From positions 17,688,913 to 17,752,912 of the forward strand of contig NC_046677.1 in assembly GCF_003369915.1 (NCBI RefSeq): 64,000 nt of DNA, written 5' to 3'. Below the pieces are notes generated by a model that saw only the letters and a program-made list of their open reading frames with translations, was not told the origin of the DNA and ran no database searches. Below are positions 42,801 to 55,700 of the stretch, piece by piece. Positions within the stretch are counted from its first letter, which is position 1; each line of letters opens with the position of its first letter. The position numbers and the translations under genes were made by a program. The stretch is from Drosophila miranda (lineage: Eukaryota; Arthropoda; Insecta; Diptera; Drosophilidae).

Positions 42801-45800
42801 CAATATAGTGAAAAATAGTAAAGAATGGTACAAATTTCCCTAGGAAATAAAACCTTTCAAAATAATAATAGCAAACCACTTCCTGTCCCCGCTTTTCAAT
42901 CTATAATACAAACCATAGAAACGTTATCTGGTATAATATATATTTTGATATATAATTCGAAGCAGAACTCGTGTTTTTTTTTGATAAGGTTCTAAACGAC
43001 AAGAACCATCGTTGTTTATTATTTACTTGCAGGCGAGCAAATAACTCTTTATCGATGTCGAACAGATCCGGCACTTTGTATTAATAATCTGTGTGTATTC
43101 TGTTGCATCGTTTTCTTGGAACCACAAAATTTGCATGCAAATTTTACAAAATGATGGGACTACAGAAGGAATACTGAACACAGGGGGGAAGGGCTATAAT
43201 AATAGATCTAAATCAATAACTATTTAAATAATATATAGTACTTGTGCAAAAATGTCTTATTGTGGGGGTTTCTCAGTGCCATCTCCCGCCCTTCCAGGTT
43301 GTAGTCCCAGCTGGTGCTCCTCTTAGTGGTCCCTACTTTCCTCCTCCTACTTTTCCTCTAACAGATGATACTGAGTGGTGTTGTCGGGCTCCTTACTGGA
43401 TTAAAAAATACGTATAATAATCGCATAATCGGTCTCTCCTGCTCCTGGTCTAATGCGACATTTCGTTGGACACTCCGCACGTTTATTGGAGGGCGATGGC
43501 CAGTACTCGATAGGCCTTCCGCCAGCCATATATCACACAGGCTTTAATTGGCATTGAACGATCTATGATCGTGCAAAAAACCCAGTGACAGGAATATCTG
43601 GCACTATGGGCCAGAACTGAGTCATTCAAGTGCCCAATAAAGGTCTACATTTTCGACATCTTTACAGCTTTAAAGTTTATAAATGGGTTTATAAACATTT
43701 ATACAAACTATAAATATAATATCTGCTGTTTTATGGGTAGTCTGGGGCTTGGGGGAAGAACATTTTTCACAATTCTGAACACAATTCTTGACTCATAGAA
43801 ATTTCACAATTATTTTTATGATCGTTTTTTGCCCGATGAAAGCTGAAAAGTATGCAAGTTTTTGGGGAAAAGCTATACCCATCCACCTGGAAGCAAGCCA
43901 CCGCAAACCATAAATAAGGAGAGCACTTTTCTATTGCATTGCATTCTAAATGCAAATCAGCTCGCAAACAATTCTGTTTTGGTGTCGTTGATCTTTGAGG
44001 GATTCGGCGTATTGGCGCTTGCCAAAAATAACTCATGCGAAAAAGAGAAACAGAAAAACCCCGAAGCCACATGAAATATGAAACGAATTGTGGCAATTTC
44101 CCCAATGGCAGAAACGCATATGTGACCGGCCGGGTCCGGGTCCGGGTCCGGGTCCGAGACAGAGACCAAAGCCAGGAAGGAGCCGTGGATGCAGGAGCCG
44201 GCGCTGCCTGGGGGCCAAGGCGATTTATTGCTGACGAATGCGTATTCAATTTTAAGGCATCCGAAAAGATGATTTATACATTTAATTTTATTCTGCGTGC
44301 CAAGGCAGCCGCTTAGCGGATATGGGAAATCACTTGCAAGGACCCCATTGCCGGTTCCGGACTTGCATCTCATCCTTGCCCATCCTCGTCCTTCCAGTCG
44401 CTTTTTACGATTCATGTTTGGGGCCACAATTTCTCATCGTTCATATTTATGGCTATGACGTCGTAAAAAATTATGCTTTAATTTGATTATGGCGTTCAAA
44501 AGTGTTGTTTGTGCTGTCTTGTCGCCTTGTCGGCTCACGCTGCGTATACGCAATCTGCCTCCTTGAAAATGCGTTAAAACTTATGGGTTAAAGGGGGGCG
44601 CACGCATGAGCGTGTCGCAGTCGTGATTGACTTTTTCGGGCACTTTGTCGCTAAGCTGATCAAAGCTGACTTGCAGTTGGGGCGGGGCCGCCACTGGTCG
44701 CGAAGGGGTGGGGTCTGGCATCCCCCCAACATGTCTCTTTCGAGATTGAGTTCTTTTCTGCCATTTCATAACTTTCAAACATCCCCCAGCTCCACAATTT
44801 TGATACACAATCCTGAATAAGCTTAACGAGATTTTCTTTAAGGAAATTCGAATGAAGGAACTCTAGTATATTGGAGTATATTTATCGTTTCATAAAGACC
44901 TAAATTATTCTAAGATTTTTTATACATATTTGTGTTCAAACTGTTTTAAGAACTGCCAAGAAAACGAGGGATTGCGGAGCGCCACTGGTTCCCAGGATCA
45001 ACCCTTACTCTATGGGTTCTTTTTATCAAGGAGCCTCTTTCTAGCGGACAGGCCTGAGTCGGTCCCTGTTGCTGAACATCCTGTCCGCGGTCCACTAGAG
45101 TTGTGATTACTGCGGGTTTGTTGGCCTCCTTCAAGTGGTCTGCCCTGTATTGTGGTCGGCGTTGTCTGCTTTCAAAAAAGCTTTCTTCTGACCCAAATTT
45201 TTAGGAGATTTTCTAAGTGAATTTTGCACTAGTTGTTGAAATGTTTAAATATTTTAAGAAGTCCCTGGGTTGTTGTCCCAAAAAGATAGAAAATACAAAT
45301 GTTTGTCAGGTTTTTTTTATTCGATTTGAAAGCATTTTGGTAGCTTGTTTAGTTCAAAAGATAGGGTTAATCGAGTTTTAGTTTTCATAATGATAGCAAT
45401 AAATATAAATAGAAGTCGACTCTGGCTTAATCTAGTAGAATGGAAAAATCCTAGAAGCCGGAACAGAATATTCTAAACCGTTTAATTTATTATAACAAAG
45501 GATTTATGTAGGTTTCTATCCAGTATTTAGACAATAAATTATCGCTGTTGGTGTGTTTTAAACTGAATTAAGTGCCAGTACGATTTTTCCATGTGTTTTG
45601 ATTATTTCATCACCTCACATTCATCACAATCATTTCATATTTTCTTAACGAACATCTTAGTTGGATTTCAAGAGAGACGTTGAGGAACAACTTTTGGCAA
45701 GAATCATCTTTCTTGTAGGAGAAAATTGTAAAGGAAAAAAAACCCTATAAAAATACCGAAAAATACCGAGAAATACCGAAAAATACCAGAAAAACGATTT

Positions 45801-48800
45801 TTTGCTTAATTTAATAGGTTTTCAGATGAAAGTTAATGAAATTATGTGCCAATTGTTTAAATTAGATATTATCGGGTCAAAAGTATATGGAAATGTGTTT
45901 TTATTGGCTTTTAATTTTTGGACTCCTTTGAAATTTCAACGGAAATGCTCATGTAAGAAGTTTTTTGATAAAAAATAAATTAAATAAAAATAAAAATAGA
46001 TAAAAAACACATTCTTAAAGATACTGATATGTGACTTTGATGTGTTACACTTTTTAACAGGTTAAAAAAAATTTACCGATCCATTTGAATTTCCACCAAT
46101 CATCGGGTGATTATTACACACTGTTTGTAGAGATAGTATAGGGTATGGAGGACTAAAGGCCATGCTAAAGGACTAAAAAGGCACTAATATGGAAGCTATA
46201 GATAAATAATTACATAGCTTATATTAAGCAGGCAGATATATAGCAAAAAAGTTAAATGAATCCAAAAAATACATTATTCCAGAATTGAATACGAATTAAA
46301 GCCGTGGGATCAGTTTTTGTCCCCTTTGTGGCTATTCGGATGCCATATTTTTGAACAGCTCCTCATCAAATTTCCATGCATTACCATTTCCCCCCCCCTA
46401 TCCATATATTTCTATTGTAATTTCATGGCCCCCGTTTGGCCCCCTGCCCATGCCATTAACGGGTCTATTATCCGTTCCGAAAACCCGATGGGAACAAACG
46501 ATTGCGCTAAGCTACTTAGCAGCGACTCAATCAAACGGCAACTAATTAATTTGCATTTGCATTTCTTTGGCATCCTTTTGGGCCATCAACCTGCCCAGCC
46601 CCCCCACATGGGGGGCCCAAATGCCGCCAGATACACGCACACGAACACGCACACGAACACGCACACATAACTGTTATTTTGGAATGGCCGCCTTTTGTGT
46701 GAACATTAAAATCTTAATTTGAATATGTAACCGCTTGTCTATGCCACTTTTAATCCCCATTTGGCACACTCCCCACCTGGGGGCTGGTGGGGCACCCGAC
46801 ACTACTTGTTGTCCGTGTTGTCCGTGTTGTCCGCCGGGGTGGCAGGCAGCATCATGTTCATTTAAAAAGGTAATTTCGGCACTGAGCTTATTATGCTCAT
46901 TAAGTCATCAGAGGCGGAGGCAGCACCGAAATCGGGCCAGGACCTGGCCAGGACCTGGTCTGGAGCCGGGCGAACGGAACACTGTAAAGTGCACACGCCA
47001 GGCCACCGCAAACCGTGTGCATTCATTCGCTGTTGTTGTTTAGCCCGGGCCCGGGCTCCTGGCTCCTGGCTCCTCCTCCTTTTTTTTTTTAACCGGGGCC
47101 AGGACATCGAGCGTGAATTAATTTTTAATGATGTTGTGTGCGGCTCACGGTGAAAGCAACTCCCATTTTGTAGCCGCTGCCGCTGCCGTCGCCACTGCCA
47201 TTGCCGGTTGCCGGTTGCTATCTGTGGACGCGACTGTAAGTGCGTGCCTGTCCTGCACCGGATGTGGGTCATTTCAAAAAAAATTGTTTGCTTTAAATTG
47301 CATTTGGCGTTGGCCATGCGCTGACATGATTCACTATCCACCAGCCACAAGTGCAGCGCCAGGGACCACGCAACCACGCACAACCATGTCACAGGTTGGG
47401 GAGCGGCAGATGTGCCATTAGGGGGGACGGGGAGTGGGTCAAATGCCTAATTAAAAATATTATTATTTTTCAAATGCTTTATGACACCTCCTCATAGCAG
47501 GTTCTGTCTCTCTCTCAAAGACTGCTTAAATCCCTCAAAGACTCGGAGCCGATTAACCTCGTGGCCCTTGGACACCGCCCCCTTCCGCCCCCACCGCCCC
47601 CACCGCCCCCACCGACCTCCACCGCCTCATACCACCCTTTTTCCCTTGATCTGAGAATGCACTTAATTTGTTTGATCAACTTCTGTGTTAAACATTCGCT
47701 TGGCCTCGCCGGCAGAGCAATTAAGCGATTAATTCGCATTCATGCCACACACAGTCCCCCCTCTCCCCCCTTCGTATGACGACACATTGGGTATAAATCA
47801 GAAAGGGATTTTTATTTTTATTGTGGCAGTCGCCGTCGGCGTTTGGCGGCCACTTTATTCCCATGGATTTCGACTTTGTTGCCGTTCTTTATCGGCTCCC
47901 CTTTCCGTAGTTTTTGGTCCGTTTTGTTCTTTGGCTACTGCTCGGCGTTGATTCAATTGCAGGCACTGTCGTGTGGCAAAAGGTTTATGCAAATGCAATA
48001 AATTACATTTTATTATGAAAATTTAAATGCTTGCCACACCCCGGAGCCCCCTTCGCCCCAACCGTGGGGTTGTTAAAAATCCAATTAATTGTTATTTTTA
48101 TTTGTTTATTGGATTCTGATTACGGGCTCCAGCCATCGAGCTATTTTTTGGCTGAGCTCGCAATTTGATTTATTTCATTTATAAATTATAATTCAATTAA
48201 AATGTATTTGGTGATATATGGCTATTTGAGGATGTATTTTATTTAATTTTCTGTGGAATCCTTCCATTTGCAGACGTCTAAACAAACGAAGAAACGAACA
48301 AATTATGTGGTACTGGAGCCCCACCTTGGAGCCACCTTGGAGCCACCTTGGAGCCACCTGACGACTCACTTGAAATTCCTGGCGAACGTTTTTACAGGTA
48401 CGTATGTACACCCTACACTCGGTCCTGCCTTCATTTGGCCTGTCAGTTTGCACTCATTTATCACCGCCAAATGTCTCCTTTCTGTATTTATTTATGCCCC
48501 ACCGCGGGGACAGCTTAGAGGAGAGCAGTACGTCGGCAGAGCCGCGTATGTGATCCTTTTTCCCTCCGACTGCGGCGCGGTTGACAAGCCGCCGGAGCAA
48601 GATAAATTATTATTTTAATTGCATTTAAATTACACGTTGCAAGAGAAGGGGCGGGCCGGGGCGTATACGCAATGTTCTACATTTCAGGAAGGTGCCAGGA
48701 TATGGACGGTGGCCGGGGTCCTGGTGACCACCCGCTGCTAGATTACCAGTTACCCATGGCGAGGACACTTGACCAGCAACATGGTCGGGAGTGGGTCCTT

Positions 48801-48899
48801 TTGGGGGTCCTTTTGGGGATTTATTGAGATGATTTTACCCTCCGAGTCTTCTTTTTCCTACACTGTTGCATTGGGGTATCGGAAAATATATTTCCGAAA

Positions 48900-49510
48900 T
48901 TTATTTTATGTTAAATAATTCTTAATTTAATTCGGGAATTTCTCTTTGAAGTTGTTGTATCTGTAATTTTGTATATTAGAATTTATTTTAGTTCAGTTTC
49001 ATGCAAGTCTTATCTTGATTTATCACTTAAGCCAACTAAATTTTAATATATTTATTTAGTTTTAATTATTTATTTAACTTTAATTAATTATTTAACTAAT
49101 TATTTTATGGTGATTTTTTTATTGTGTATTTTTGTATTATTTTTTATTATTATTATTTACTTTTTTATTTATTTAACTTAAATATTTATTTATTTTTATT
49201 TTAATTTTTTTATTATTTTTTGTTTGTTTAATTATATTATTTTATTTTAAATTTTTTATTTAATATATTTATTTAGTTTTCATTTTGATTAATTTTTTTT
49301 TTTTTTAATTTTTTAGTATTATTATTTTGTTTTGTATTAATTTATTTTTTTTTTTTATTTATTATTTATTCAATTATAATTAATTTAACTAATTTTTTTT
49401 TAATAAAATATTTTATTTTATATATTTTTTATTTAATCTATATTAATTATATTATATTATTATTAATAATTAAATATATATTTATTTAATTATTATATTT
49501 AATATATTAT
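48900..49510. repeat. AT-rich stretch
   Basis: About 600 bases are almost wholly A and T, with ATTTATTTA, TTAATTATT and TTTTTATT motifs and long T runs. No open frame or sharp boundary. Confidence 0.65.
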
Positions 49511-50576
49511 TATTAAAATTTGTAATCCCAGCATACACATTTATCAATTTTTCAGAGAAGGAATGTCTTCGACAGCAGTCAGTAATTTTCGAAAATATTT
49601 TCCATCTACGCACTTTTTTATATACATATATATATATACATATGTATATATTTTTTTTTATTTAAAATTATTTTTTGTTTTATTATTTTTTGTTTTTTTT
49701 TTTGTTTGTTTTTAATGTAATTGTTATCTGATTATAAAATATCATTACAGATACAATTATGTTGTTTGCTGCTATTGTTAGAGCACAAAATACTACGCAT
49801 ATATTTTCATATTTATGTATTTTAAAACCACGTAAGGGTATTCCCGCACCGTTCCTCAAAGGTCCTTCGGCTCTTTTTGATATATGACGACCCCTGAGAA
49901 ACGGCGCAGACTCAGCCTCAGCCCCAGCCTCAGCCACAGCCTCGAGCAACATTAATAAATGCTGGCAATACTTGTGTCCTTAAATCCCGATTCACCTGCG
50001 CCGTCTGCTTCGCTTCTCTTCTCTTTATTTTTTTTGTGGCAGTTTGTGGCATTATAATTGCCACCCGCGGCGACTTCAACTTTGGCGAACAATCTCTTGG
50101 AGCCGCCGACTGCTTCTTTTTGGCCGAAAAGTGAGGCGGCAATTTATATTCATGAGTTGTTGTGATGCATGTGGCGACTGTTGCTGGAGAGTGGCGGGTG
50201 GTGCGGGTGGTGCCGCTTTCCCCCAGAGCATGCTTATTGTTATCCGTGAATTAACTTCTCTTATCGCGACGCCTGTGCCTGTGCCTGTGCCCCCGCCTTG
50301 ATTGTCGTGTCTGACTTGTGGTTTATGCTCGGATATTAAGCCCATTAGGGTCGTACGCAAAATGGCTTTAATTACAGCTGTCTCTCTCTCTCAGGCACAT
50401 ATCTAGAGCTCACGCAGGAAATAATTGCCAAAATATAAACTAGTTATAAATTATTAGCCAGGCACTGGCCCCAGCAACGGCTGCACATCCTGTCCGAGAG
50501 GACAGCAGCAGCCAAGACAGGCTCAAGATGTACACACACTGAGCTCTTGACTGGAGACTGGCATATTTTATAAGTC

Positions 50577-50578
<2 letters not shown>

Positions 50579-50605
<27 letters not shown>
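50579..50605. repeat. GGCT tetranucleotide repeat
   Basis: About six to seven copies of GGCT in tandem. Plain microsatellite with no coding value. Confidence 0.85.
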
Positions 50606-50607
<2 letters not shown>

Positions 50608-52377
50608 TGTGGTTGAAAATTTAAACAAAACCCCAGCCACAGACTCACACGAGGAGCCACCTTTCTGGGGGCATCGAAGCGGCAATACACTGCAAGAAAG
50701 CAGGTCATTTCCATCTTCCAGATCTCCAGGTTCGGGGCAGGCTGCTCCTCAAAGTTCTGATACCCTGGATAAAGGGTACACACACAACACAACAGGCAGT
50801 CTTCCACTGTCGTCAGCAACGCATTAAAGCATCTTCATTGTCCTTGGCTGTTCTGACGGGGGGAATAAGGGGACTCCAGTGGATGTTGTGTGGCTTGTAA
50901 GCAGATAAAGTCATTTGCTTTGATATCTTTTGCTAATTATTGCCAAAGCGAAGTCTAAGCCAGTGTCTTCTCCTGCAGCAGCAGCAGCAACAACGGGCTT
51001 AATAAATGGCAACGATTCCAGCTAACGGCGGCTGCTCGAATCCTTTTTTCCGGAAAACCCATACACCCAGGCACAGACCACAACAACCCGGCCCCAGAGG
51101 AGGATGGGGCGGGGGCGGGGCGACTGGGGATAACATTAACAGCATATTATACTTCTATGGATCCTCTCAAACAAAACAAAAGCCAACGAAGCGTAGACCC
51201 AGAGCCAGTGCCAGGAAGGGGCTTTCTATGGGGCTGACGATTGAGTTTTCCTGCCGGCGGAGGCTGCTGTTGTTTTTAAGGAAAGTGAAAAATATGATGA
51301 AATTAATTTTTGTGTGTTGCGACTTAAGCGATTCCTGCTGAAAGGTTGAAACGGAGGAGAGCCGAGCCGAAGAGCCGAAACTCTTTCAGATTAAATTAAA
51401 GCCTGCTGAAACGTTGTCATTTATAATTTCGCACAATTGCCGCTAATCAAATTGTTGTAGCAGGGAAGCGAGAAAAAGGGGGGCTAAAACGGATTCCGTA
51501 AAGCTTTCTCTCCCCCCTTCACACACACTGAGAAATGGGGAAGGGGGGTGGAACGGGGGTGTTTTCGTAAGCTTTTTGCACGCTTTCCTTTTTAATATGC
51601 CATAAAATCCAATGGCTGGCTGGAGGGAAGCTGCTGCCTCTGGCTGTGGCAGGACGAGGCGATAAAGTAGACAAACCCAAAACAGCATGCCCCTGTCCCT
51701 GCCCCCGCCCCTTGCCCCAATCCCAGCCATTTATTGTACGAATCTATTAAGTGGAAATTTATTTTAGCAAAAGAAAAAAAAACTCTACCCCATAAAATGT
51801 TGCTTTTTTTGTTGTTGTTGTTGCTGCAGTAGGAGTATATAAAAATATTAAAAAATACGAAATACGAAATACGAAAAAGGCTAAAGGGGAGGCGTATCTG
51901 CTCTATTCTGCTGCTGCCGTTGATATTTTTATTGCTGTGGCGGCTTAGGCCCCCCCTCCCCCCCCTCTCTGCACAGAACGGACAGATTTGCTAAGCCCCT
52001 GGACGGCCAAGGCGTCAACGGGGTTCGAATGGAGGGAGGGAGGTTTATGGTATTTTCTTGGGAGTCCCCTTTTGAAAAGATGCATATTTTGTGGCAAACC
52101 AAATGGAAAGCAAACTAAACGTATTATAAAAGAGGAAATACCCATGAGTTCTCACTAGGGGGGGGGATGTAGAGCGGGCGGATCGAGACGTTATCATCCA
52201 ACGAAGAGTACGGCACTGTAGAACCGCTCCAAGCAGTCGTCGTAATAGGAAAAAACAGGTGGCTTCCAATATTTATACATTTCATATTTTTGGTGATTCG
52301 TTTTGTATGTCGGCCGCTTGAAACGGGGGTGGATCGTAGCCGATTCTTGCTTACAAGCCAGGAAAACGGTGACCCAT

Positions 52378-52735
52378 GTGTGGATCGTAAGAGCGCTCAG
52401 AATCGAGAGAGCGAGAGCGAGGCAGAGGGCGCTGCTAACTGGCTGTTAGCCAGCAGCGATAACATGCTGTTGGCCTGGGCTGCCCGCGCTGGCCCTGTTA
52501 CAGCTGTTACCCTTAACAGACATTATTCTGTAGAGAACAGACGGTCGCAAGCAGTGATCGCTGTTAAGCTCTGTATACCGTGTGGTTAGTGGTACAGCGC
52601 TCAGTTAACAGCCAGTTAACAGAGATATCTTTCTCTCGGTACCCATCAGCGTTAACAGCCTGTTAGCCTGGGCTGCTAACAGCGCGCTGGCCCTGTTACA
52701 GCTTTTACCCTCAACACCAACTATTGAAGGAATAT
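52378..52735. repeat. GTTAAC/CTGTTA dispersed repeat with an internal duplication
   Basis: It starts with GTGGATCGTAAGAGCG and carries many CTGTTA/TAACAG motifs. Two internal units (about 52430-52515 and 52650-52715) share TTGGCCTGGGCTG / TTAGCCTGGGCTG and end GCTGGCCCTGTTACAGC followed by TGTTACCC or TTTTACCC. The same elements, in the same order, occur at 11030-11215, and the GTTAACAGC core at 7300-7562. No reading frame is present. It is the longest copy of the family in the window. Confidence 0.6.
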
Positions 52736-55700
52736 TTTCTTTCTTTCGCTTCAGAAATACCCCATAAAAATGTAACCTTTGTTGGTAAACTTAAAGCTGA
52801 TCCTGGAGAAAGCAGATTTTCCCCTGTCGGTAAGCCATTCCTCCTTGGGGTCACCAGTGGTGACCCATCGAGGTAATTTTCCCGGAAAAAGGCGACATCC
52901 ACGGTCCCGCACTGAAGCCCGTAAGTGAGAAAGAGACAATTAAAAATCCATTAATTCGAGTAGCGGCAACCATGTAAAGCTACTTATATCGCCTCCCGGC
53001 CAACCACGCCCCTCGCCCTGCACTTGTACCGAATGGAAATTTACATTACATTATACTCGCATTTAAATAAATTTTTGCAAAATTAAAACGTAATGCATGG
53101 ACGGAGGACTCCCTGTCGCCTGTCCAAGGCGAAACTTTTCGACACGAGAGCTTGCATAGAGACGGGTGAGTGCGGGGGGTGGCAGTGCAGGGAGGGAGTC
53201 CATTGTTGATGCACGGACCGGCCCGGACCGGCCCGGCCCATGGCACTGAAATTATTTATGTGTCGCACATTTAACTTGCGCATTGCAAAATATACGAGTA
53301 TATTCTGCATTTACCGAGTGCACTTCCATCATTATCCACCGGGGGCAGGACGGGAGAGGGGAGGGGTGGGGGGGGGAGTGCGGCACCCACTCAGGATCGG
53401 ATCCCAGCTGAAGCCTGACCGGATGCAGACACAAGAGTGGAGTCCATCTCTGCATCGTCCGCCTGTCCCTGTCCCTGTCCCTCCCCCTTGGTACTTGTAT
53501 TGTTTTTCGGCCTGTCCGGCTCCGGCTCTGGCTCTGGCTCCGGCTCCGGCCCAATCCAGCCTGCGGATTAAAATGCATGGGTTCATGAAGTGGTCATCTG
53601 TCATCTTTGCGGTAGGAAGAACTTCGCATGTTGACATTGTCGCAACAGTTTATATATATACAAATACATATAAGAGGGGCCTTGGGGCATGCGAGGGGCT
53701 ATTCACCTCTGCTATCGGGTGCCTCAGTGGGTCAGAGGTATATCGAGGGTATATATCAGGGCTATGGCCTTCGAATGCCTACCTCCTCCCAAAAAAAATC
53801 TCAGTTTTCCTTTGGATTGCAGGGCATCTCGCAGTCGATCCCTTGGTAGGGATTCCCAGTCATTGTTATTTATATTTTTGCTGTTTTGCCGGCTAGAAGG
53901 ACAACTGAGGCGCAGTTCCCTTACAAGCCGGATTAAATATGGCTTAAAAGTCAGTTGACACGAGTTGGCCATTTCTCGCTGACTCCTCCACGAACGCCTC
54001 CTTGGACTCCCAGGACCCTGGTTGCCCTCTGGTGTGAGACAATAAAATATTCATGCCCAGGCCTGGGCTTGGGGAAAATCTCTTTTAGATGTCATTTAAA
54101 TGAATTGCAATGAAATGATTGTTTCAAGAGGAGAAGAGATTTAGGGCCTGGGCTTTCTTTTAGGGGTCTATACTCTATGCTATATGCATCTATAGACTCT
54201 TGATCAATTACCCCTTCAATTAGCAGCTTCAGTTCCATGGATACCTGATGGTCATCCTGCCTGCCAATTAAATCACTTTCAAATGCCCAAAAGGGAAAGC
54301 AGACAACCCTCTTCTGGCCAATTATGGATGGCCCGGACTCGTAAGCTGCTCTTTTTTTCCCCCCCCCCGACTATTTATTGATTAAAAAATAGGAAAATAG
54401 GCAGCCTCAAAGGAAATTGCAAAAGGATCCCCCTGGGCAGACCGAATATTCGCTTCGGCCTGAAATTAAGTTTTGGGGGAGTCCTGGCAGCAGGAAATTA
54501 GCTTGATTAGATTGTCTGAAGAGTTCATTATGCCTCAGACGGTGGTGGATGATGAGGGCGAAGGCTTTTTTCTACCACAGCTCTGCTCTTATGAGTCCTT
54601 TGCCTTCGATCCGACTTGCATATCGATTGAATTGACCTTTCGCATCGGATCTTAAGCTGTTTTGCCTCGCAACGCGAACCGAAATTGCACATCAATGACT
54701 TGTGAGCCGTCCCCCAAGCCGGCATCTACTCGGTGACCAGCTGCCGGTCTCCCACTGCCCGTGCTCATCCGGCATGTCACACAACTGTTGTATTACGTCC
54801 TGACATGCAACATGAATATTCACTTTGCACTTTGCGACCGCATTGCCTGTGCTACGGATTTTGGATACAGGTGTTTTGCTAGTCTGCCCCGGGTGCCCAG
54901 GACGAGGACCAGGACGATGTGGATGTTGTCCTGGTACCCAAATTTGCATCTTAATCTCTGCCGTCAGCGCCGTTGCTGACAAGCAGGAGGAGCAGCAAAT
55001 CGCATGCTTACGCATGAGCTTGTAGGACACGCATCCAGGGGGGGGGGGGGGGGAGGGGAGGGGAGGGGAGTGTGTGCCTAGGCCCCTTGCTGATTGCTGT
55101 TTAGTTTTGCAATTTAAATCAGAGTTTCAGGTGCTCCTTAAATGGGAAGCCCCCAAAAAATCTCCCTAGATTCGTGTATCAGTGGCCGCCAAAAGCCGCC
55201 TCCCTCTCCACCCCCCCCTCGATGGCCAGTTAGCTTTTTGCTCTGAAACGAAATCAAATGAAATGAAATGTAGATGCATATCCTTTTTTCCCTGTATCTA
55301 TCTCTCTGTGTGTGTGTGTGTGTGTGTGTAAATTGTATAAATGTGCGCATAAATTTTGGTAGACAAAATTTGAAATTCCGATTTTCGAGCAGATTGGTAA
55401 ACAATTTATGTAAGCAACCGAACTGAGCCGAAAACACATTGAAAATCTGGTCAGAAGTGTCCTCTGGCTCCAGCATTCACTCCCCGGCAGACACCCACAC
55501 ACAACCACGGAGGGGTGACTGGGGAAACATGTAATTGCGTAACCCTTTCGATAATAGGACCCTTGAGTACTCGAATGTTGTGTGTTGGCCCGGATCCTGG
55601 GTCCTGGGTCCTGGGTCCTGGGTCCCTTGCTTATGGTTATGGCCAGACAGACACCACTTGGCCATCACTTTTGCTTATCTTAAGTATTTTACTTATGTCC

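Larger units (their letters stand above)
41119..52377. other. Long non-coding stretch, first part
   Basis: No gene is convincing over 11 kb. It contains CCAGGAG repeats (about 41497-41540), an A-rich array of AATAGTAAAAAA-like units (about 42358-42800), CCGGGT repeats (about 44136-44158), AAATACCGA repeats (about 45750-45790), CGCACACGAACA repeats (about 46637-46668), CCGCCCCCA repeats (about 47578-47612), ACCTTGGAGCC repeats (about 48322-48358), an AT-rich stretch (about 48900-49510) and GGCT repeats (about 50579-50605). The open frames over these are by-products. Regions of this length near Drosophila developmental genes often hold enhancers, but I see no direct sign here. Confidence 0.55.

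Noticed and set aside
42466-42879. Phe-rich 137-codon frame
   Set aside because: Antisense reading of the A-rich AATAGTAAAAAA array.
46862-47392. 176-codon minus frame
   Set aside because: No domain, repeats in the middle (CTCCTGG and GCCGCTGCC runs), and no conserved start context.
52010-52040. GGTTCGAAT sequence resembling a tRNA T-arm
   Set aside because: No A box, acceptor stem or cloverleaf could be drawn around it; other GTTCGAA sites (19517, 56761) failed the same test.
53240-53896. 218-codon ATG frame
   Set aside because: It runs through GGGGG, GTCCCT and GGCTCC repeats and has no domain or splice context.
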